Source: Thiolapillus brandeum (GTDB taxonomy: Bacteria; Pseudomonadota; Gammaproteobacteria; Chromatiales; Chromatiaceae). Taken from it: 64,000 bases of DNA. The translations under genes and the position numbers were made by a program. The notes under the pieces are model-generated. The model ran no database searches. It was not told the DNA's origin and worked only from the letters and a program-made list of their open reading frames with translations. Every line of letters starts with the position of its first letter. Position 1 is the first letter of the stretch. Of this stretch, positions 58,897 through 64,000 are shown piece after piece. Location of the stretch: the NCBI RefSeq assembly GCF_000828615.1, contig NZ_AP012273.1:992001-1056000 (forward strand), written 5' to 3'.

Positions 58897-58925
58897 AGTG
58901 CTCTACCAAGCTGAGCTACACTCCG
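58849..58925 (-). tRNA. tRNA-Pro (anticodon CGG)
   Basis: Read on the minus strand: acceptor CGGAGTG, D-arm, anticodon arm CTGCC-TTCGGGA-GGCAG giving anticodon CGG, T-arm GGAGG-TTCGAAT-CCTCT, closing CACTCCG-A and an encoded CCA. It is 77 nt and complete. The integrated element supplies its 3' half. Confidence 0.96.
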
Positions 58926-58931
58926 TTTGAA

Positions 58932-59900
58932 TTAGATCGAACGTTGTACCGAGAAGTCGGCCAGAGCCGCCAGGGCACTGTTATAGGCGGAAGATGGCAG
59001 GAGTTCCAGCGCCTTCTTCGCCAGTTCGGCTTCTTCTCTGGCACGGCGGGCAGTGTAAGCGATTGCGTCTGTGGATTCAATGGCAGCCATGACATCGTCC
59101 ACCATGTCGGCGCCGCCTTTCTCGATAGCGGTTTTCAGAAGTTTCTGTTGTTCCCCGGTTCCGGTTTCGATGGCGCGGATCAGGGGGAGGGTGGGTTTGC
59201 CTTCGGCCAGGTCATCCCCCAGGTTTTTGCCGATGTCTTCATCTGAAGAGCCGTAATCCAGGGCATCGTCGATCATCTGAAAAGCCATGCCGAGATGCAG
59301 GCCATAGTCGGCCAGGGCCTGTTCTTCGCATTCGGGACGTTCTGCCACGATGGCAGCCAGTCGGGCACCGGCTTCGAACAGTGTGGCGGTCTTTCGGGTG
59401 ATGACTTCCCGGTACTGGTCTTCTGTGGTGTCCGGATCGTTGCAGTTGAGCAATTGCAGGACTTCACCTTCGGCGATGCGGTTGGTGGCATGGGAGAGTA
59501 CATCCATGACCCGCAGGTTCCGGATTTCCACCATCATCTCAAAGGAGCGGGAGTAGAGAAAATCTCCCACCAGAACGCTGGCAGCATTGCCCCAGACGGC
59601 ATTGGCAGTTTCGTTGCTGCGGCGCATGTCCGAGCCATCGACCACGTCGTCGTGCAGCAGGGTGGCGGTGTGGATGAATTCGATGATGGCTGCCAGGTTG
59701 ATGTGGCTATTGCCCTGGTAGCCTACGGCAAGGGCTGACAGTAGTACGATCATGGGGCGCAGGCGTTTGCCACCACTGTTGACGATGTAGTGACCGATTT
59801 GATTGATAAGCACCACGTCTGATTGCAGGCGATCCAGGATCAGCAGATCCGTGGCGCGCATGTCGTCGGCGATAAGGTCGCGGATGGTGGAAAGATCCAT
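58932..59900 (-). CDS. ispB: Octaprenyl diphosphate synthase
   Basis: A 322-residue trans-prenyltransferase that makes the quinone side chain. First Asp-rich motif DDVVD (LLHDDVVDGSDMRR, about residue 84) and second DDALDY (about 211), with GGKRLRP near residue 43. It is divergent from rplU, the arrangement of E. coli and relatives. It abuts the tRNA-Pro gene by 6 bp. Confidence 0.95.
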   Translation of the reverse strand: MDLSTIRDLIADDMRATDLLILDRLQSDVVLINQIGHYIVNSGGKRLRPMIVLLSALAVGYQGNSHINLAAIIEFIHTATLLHDDVVDGSDMRRSNETANAVWGNAASVLVGDFLYSRSFEMMVEIRNLRVMDVLSHATNRIAEGEVLQLLNCNDPDTTEDQYREVITRKTATLFEAGARLAAIVAERPECEEQALADYGLHLGMAFQMIDDALDYGSSDEDIGKNLGDDLAEGKPTLPLIRAIETGTGEQQKLLKTAIEKGGADMVDDVMAAIESTDAIAYTARRAREEAELAKKALELLPSSAYNSALAALADFSVQRSI

Positions 59901-59992
59901 GAAATGCGGGTGTTCGTATATATAACGGGAGTGTTGATGCTATAGTGAAATGTCCTGCCTGCCAAGGGGCGGCATAAATCCTGCAATAAGGT

Positions 59993-60021
59993 TTGACCTG
60001 GGCAGACAATCCGGTTAAAAT
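59993..60021 (+). promoter_or_regulatory. rplU promoter
   Basis: TTGACC (59993-59998), 17-bp spacer, TAAAAT (60016-60021), 74 bp before the rplU start. Strong match to sigma-70. Confidence 0.75.
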
Positions 60022-60094
60022 CCCGCGTCTTTCTGCTGGCTCTTTTGTTCGGGTCAGCTCTATTTACAGTTATTTCTACCGGAGACATGCAGAC

Positions 60095-60406
60095 ATGTAT
60101 GCCGTAATTCAGACCGGGGGTAAGCAATATCGCGTTAGCGAGGGCATGACCCTGAAGGTTGAAAAGATTAATGCCGAAGAAGGCGCCAGCGTTGAGTTGG
60201 ACAAGGTTCTCATGGTTGCCGATGGTGACAATGTGCAGGTGGGCGCGCCCTATCTGGATGGCAAGGTTACCGCTACCGTGAAATCCCACGGCAAGGGCAA
60301 GAAAGTACACATCGTCAAGTTCAAGCGCCGCAAGCACCACCTGAAGCGTCAGGGGCATCGCCAGCAGTTTACTGAACTCGAGATCACCGGTATCAACGCA
60401 GGCTGA
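60095..60406 (+). CDS. rplU: 50S ribosomal protein L21
   Basis: 103 residues, [14 protein letters not shown] start and the [23 protein letters not shown]-binding region, standard for L21. ATG 60095 is set by the family N-terminus; the frame is open further upstream without similarity. It is the first gene of rplU-rpmA. Confidence 0.97.
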   Translation: MYAVIQTGGKQYRVSEGMTLKVEKINAEEGASVELDKVLMVADGDNVQVGAPYLDGKVTATVKSHGKGKKVHIVKFKRRKHHLKRQGHRQQFTELEITGINAG

Positions 60407-60418
60407 GGAGAATAGACC

Positions 60419-60676
60419 ATGGCACATAAGAAGGCAGGCGGTAGTTCCAGAAACGGCCGCGATTCAGAATCCAAACGTCTTGGCGTCAAGATCTATGGTG
60501 GCCAGGCCGTTACCGCCGGAAACATCATCATTCGTCAGCGTGGCACCAGGGTGCATGCGGGTGTTGGCGTTGGCTGTGGACGCGATCATACGTTGTATGC
60601 GCTTAATGATGGTGTCGTCAAGTTTGAGAAGAAAGGCCCCAAAATGCGTCAGTTCGTGAGCGTGGTTCCCGCCTGA
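60419..60676 (+). CDS. rpmA: 50S ribosomal protein L27
   Basis: 85 residues with the canonical [21 protein letters not shown]-terminus, which reaches the peptidyl-transferase centre, and [18 protein letters not shown]. It is 12 bp after rplU and followed by a strong terminator. Confidence 0.97.
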   Translation: MAHKKAGGSSRNGRDSESKRLGVKIYGGQAVTAGNIIIRQRGTRVHAGVGVGCGRDHTLYALNDGVVKFEKKGPKMRQFVSVVPA

Positions 60677-60699
60677 CAGCAGACAGCATTCCTAGAGAG

Positions 60700-60730
60700 A
60701 ACCCCGCCCCATGGCGGGGTTCTTTCGTTT
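60700..60730 (+). terminator. Terminator after rpmA
   Basis: AACCCCGCC-CCAT-GGCGGGGTT stem followed by CTTTCGTTT. It separates rplU-rpmA from obgE. Confidence 0.85.
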
Positions 60731-60748
60731 GGAGTTCGGGCCCTCAGG

Positions 60749-60754
60749 TATAAT
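60749..60754 (+). promoter_or_regulatory. Consensus -10 box seven bases before obgE
   Basis: TATAAT ends 7 nt before the obgE ATG, so transcription would start at or within one base of the start codon. TTTGGA (60728-60733) is a poorly spaced -35. No ribosome site precedes the ATG. Confidence 0.6.
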
Positions 60755-60758
60755 GTGA

Positions 60759-61834
<1,076 letters not shown>

Positions 61835-61835
<1 letters not shown>

Positions 61836-62959
61836 TGATTAACCGAGAAGACATTCCCCGGACCCGCCGTTGGGTAGTGAAAATCGGCAGCGCCCTGCTC
61901 ACTGCCGAAGGCGCCGGCCTGGATCGCCAGGCTCTGGGCGGGTGGGTGGACCAGATGGCTGACTGGCTGCAGCCGGGTCATGAACTGGTGCTGGTTTCTT
62001 CCGGAGCCGTGGCCGAGGGCTTGTGCCGCATGGGCTGGACCCGCCGCCCGGATACCCTGCATGAACTCCAGGCTGCCGCCGCCATTGGCCAGATGGGCCT
62101 GGTGCAAGCCTGGGAAAGCTGTTTCCAGCGTCGTGGCCGACATACTGCCCAGGTACTGGTCACCCACGACGATCTATCCGACCGTAAGCGCTATCTCAAT
62201 GCGCGCAGCACCCTGCAAACCCTGCTTTCCCTGGGGGTGGTGCCTGTGGTGAATGAGAATGACGTAGTGGCCAACGACGAACTGCGATTTGGCGACAATG
62301 ACACTTTGGCTGCCCTGGTGGCCAATCTGATCGAAGCCGATCTGCTGATCCTGCTCACAGACCAGGACGGACTGTTCGATGCCGACCCGCGCAGCCGCAG
62401 GGATGCCCGGCTCATCAAACATGCCCGGGTGGATGATGTTGCCCTGGATCGTTATGCCGGTGCCAGCAAGGGGATTCTGGGTAGTGGTGGAATGCATACC
62501 AAGCTACGGGCTGCCCGCCTGGCGGCACGTTCCGGTACTGCTACTGTTATTGCTTCGGGAAAGCATCCTGATACCTTGCGCAGGATTGCAGCAGGGGATG
62601 ATCTGGGTACCCTGCTGGTGCCCGCCCAGGAACCGGATGCGGCGCGCAAACGCTGGCTGGCGGGGCAGCTCCAGGCCCGGGGGCGTCTGCGCCTGGATGC
62701 CGGGGCGGTGCAGGTACTGCGCCAATCCGGTTCCAGCCTGCTGGCCGTGGGAGTCACTGACGTGGAAGGCCGCTTTTCCCGAGGGGAAATGGTGGCCTGT
62801 CTGGGGCCGGATGGTGAGGAGGTTGCCCGTGGCCTGGTGAATTATTCCGCCGATGAGACCCGGCGCATTGCCGGTCAGCCAAGTAGCCTCTTCGAAGAGA
62901 TCCTCGGCTATGTGGACGAGGAAGAGCTTATTCATCGGGACAATCTGGTCGTTTTGTGA
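61835..62959 (+). CDS. proB: Glutamate 5-kinase
   Basis: A 374-residue first enzyme of proline synthesis. An amino-acid kinase domain ([10 protein letters not shown] near residue 12, VSSGAVAEG near residue 52, [18 protein letters not shown] near residue 210) is followed by a C-terminal PUA domain (about 278-365). The start codon overlaps the obgE stop. It overlaps the transporter gene by 4 bp. Confidence 0.95.
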
Positions 62960-63741
62960 TCGGGTACCTGGCCTATGCGATCCTGGGGGCTCTGGCCGGG
63001 ATGCTGGCAGGGCTTATGGGCATTGGCGGCGGACTGGTATTCGTTCCCGGCCTGTTGTTCCTGTTTCATCTTCAGGGCTTCGATCCCCACTGGCTTTCTC
63101 ATCTGGCCATCGGCACCTCCCTGGCAATCATCGTTCCCACCGCCATTTCTTCCATGCTGGCGCACCACCGGCGTGGTGCTGTTGATTGGCCTGCCGTGAT
63201 CCGCCTGACTCCGGGGCTGATCCTGGGGGCGGTATCGGGGGCCTGGCTGGCATCCCATATCAGTACGGAGTGGCTGAAAAATCTGTTTGGCTTGTTTCTT
63301 TTCCTGGTGTCCTGGCAGATGTTGTCCGGTACCGTGCCCAAAGCCCGTGAAAAAAATCATCGTGGTGGGCTGTATGTCCTGGTGGGTACGGTTATAGGAG
63401 CGGTATCCGGTCTGGTGGGCATTGGCGGTGGCACCATGACTGTGCCTTTTCTGCTGTGGCAAGGAAAAACCCTGCCGAAAGCCGTCGCCACTTCGGCGGC
63501 CTGCGGCCTGCCCATTGCTCTTGCGGGCGCTCTGGGCTTCATGCTGATGGGAGCGGGAAAGACATCGGTATCTGCCACAGGATTCGTGTTCTGGCCTGCG
63601 GTACTGGTGACAGGCTTGTTTGCAGTGCTGACAGCACCCCTGGGCGCCCGGCTGGCCCATAGCCTGCCGGTGAGGGCTTTGAAGCGCCTGTTTGCGCTGC
63701 TGCTGGTCGTAGTGGGGTTGCGTCTGTTGCTGAGTCATTGA
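62956..63741 (+). CDS. TauE/SafE-family membrane transporter
   Basis: A 261-residue protein with about 8 TM segments and the two internal repeats typical of the family: [13 protein letters not shown] near residue 20 and [14 protein letters not shown] near residue 155. Family members export sulfite, sulfoacetate or other anions. GTG 62956 overlaps the proB stop (GTGA). It is the last gene of the obgE-proB run. Confidence 0.9.
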   Translation: MIGYLAYAILGALAGMLAGLMGIGGGLVFVPGLLFLFHLQGFDPHWLSHLAIGTSLAIIVPTAISSMLAHHRRGAVDWPAVIRLTPGLILGAVSGAWLASHISTEWLKNLFGLFLFLVSWQMLSGTVPKAREKNHRGGLYVLVGTVIGAVSGLVGIGGGTMTVPFLLWQGKTLPKAVATSAACGLPIALAGALGFMLMGAGKTSVSATGFVFWPAVLVTGLFAVLTAPLGARLAHSLPVRALKRLFALLLVVVGLRLLLSH

Positions 63742-63814
63742 TCCGGCGATCAACTACATTGGGTTCAGGCTACACAGAAGGCCGCGGAATCAGCCCTTGG
63801 CAAGGGCCGAATAA

Positions 63815-64000
63815 TCAGGGGGTATTGGGATCCCAGAAATTGGGACCTTCTTCGGCATCAGGCTCGGGAGTGGGACGAGACTGAACATGGTCGTTCATAC
63901 GAATGAATTGCAGTATCCGTCCTTTGGGATCACGCAATGCCAGTTGCCTGTCTTTTAACCTCAACTCAAACTCCTGGCTCCTGCCGGTATCCGCATCGGT
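63815..64000 (-). CDS. Unknown protein, C-terminal 61 residues
   Basis: A minus-strand frame is open from the window edge to a TGA at 63815-63817. It reads FELRLKDRQLALRDPKGRIL, then a Pro/Glu-rich tail ending NFWDPNTP. I do not recognise it. The 73 bp between its end and the convergent transporter gene contain GCCCTT-GGC-AAGGGC (63793-63807), a possible weak terminator. Confidence 0.6.
   Translation of the reverse strand, partial: TDADTGRSQEFELRLKDRQLALRDPKGRILQFIRMNDHVQSRPTPEPDAEEGPNFWDPNTP

Noticed and set aside
63793-63807. Hairpin GCCCTT-GGC-AAGGGC as a terminator
   Set aside because: No T-run on either strand and a short stem; mentioned only as possible.

Overview
The window looks like chromosome of an aromatic-hydrocarbon-degrading gammaproteobacterium. 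The housekeeping block at the right end (ispB, rplU-rpmA-obgE-proB, tRNA-Pro(CGG) with encoded CCA) and the protein relationships fit that class. The exact genus is not determinable by eye; a marine or sediment Chromatiales/Sedimenticola-like lineage is only a guess.

Region 1 (1-34,100) is a large catabolic island. It opens inside a multicomponent phenol hydroxylase (dmpN, dmpO, dmpP), followed by the [2Fe-2S] ferredoxin dmpQ, catechol 2,3-dioxygenase dmpB, a GlcG/HbpS-like protein and 4-oxalocrotonate tautomerase dmpI. A complete toluene/benzene monooxygenase operon tmoABCDEF and the ring-fission hydrolase dmpD come next. A tight four-gene operon of unknown purpose (PanE-like reductase, atypical SDR, permease, LigB/DODA-like dioxygenase) and a GntR/FCD regulator separate these from the lower pathway dmpC-E-F-G-H. 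Together they can take toluene/benzene to (methyl)phenol and catechol, cleave the ring meta, and deliver pyruvate and acetyl-CoA. The dmpH gene overlaps a YCF48-type lipoprotein gene, which overlaps an RND exporter gene; DUF1302 and DUF1329 envelope genes follow, then a DmpR/XylR-type sigma-54 activator, an SDR, a luciferase-like monooxygenase, an AEC transporter and D-lactate dehydrogenase. Two MITE-like elements punctuate the island.

Region 2 (34,170-36,960) is an insertion-sequence graveyard: IS3-, IS4- and IS21-family fragments plus one nearly complete but frameshifted IS110/IS1111-type element.

Region 3 (36,964-58,896) is a 21.9-kb integrative element inserted in the 3' end of tRNA-Pro, bounded by 51-bp direct repeats. 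It has a tyrosine integrase, an excisionase-like protein, divergent XRE regulators, phage-type replication/recombination genes (HTH replication protein, VRR-NUC, KPGAEK-family protein, Gp157, Lar, SSB) and a restriction-modification system with an adjacent DNA glycosylase. It has no recognisable capsid, tail, relaxase or conjugation gene. Its cargo is odd: a half-length TolC-like exported protein, a membrane-anchored P-loop ATPase, a small exported lysine-repeat protein, a SET-domain methyltransferase, a DUF457 membrane protein and a nuclease. It also carries integron gene cassettes with a convincing attC site, a broken csrA and an SLOG-domain gene.

Region 4 (58,849-64,000) is core chromosome: tRNA-Pro, ispB, rplU, rpmA, obgE (apparently leaderless), proB, a TauE-type transporter and the end of an unknown gene.
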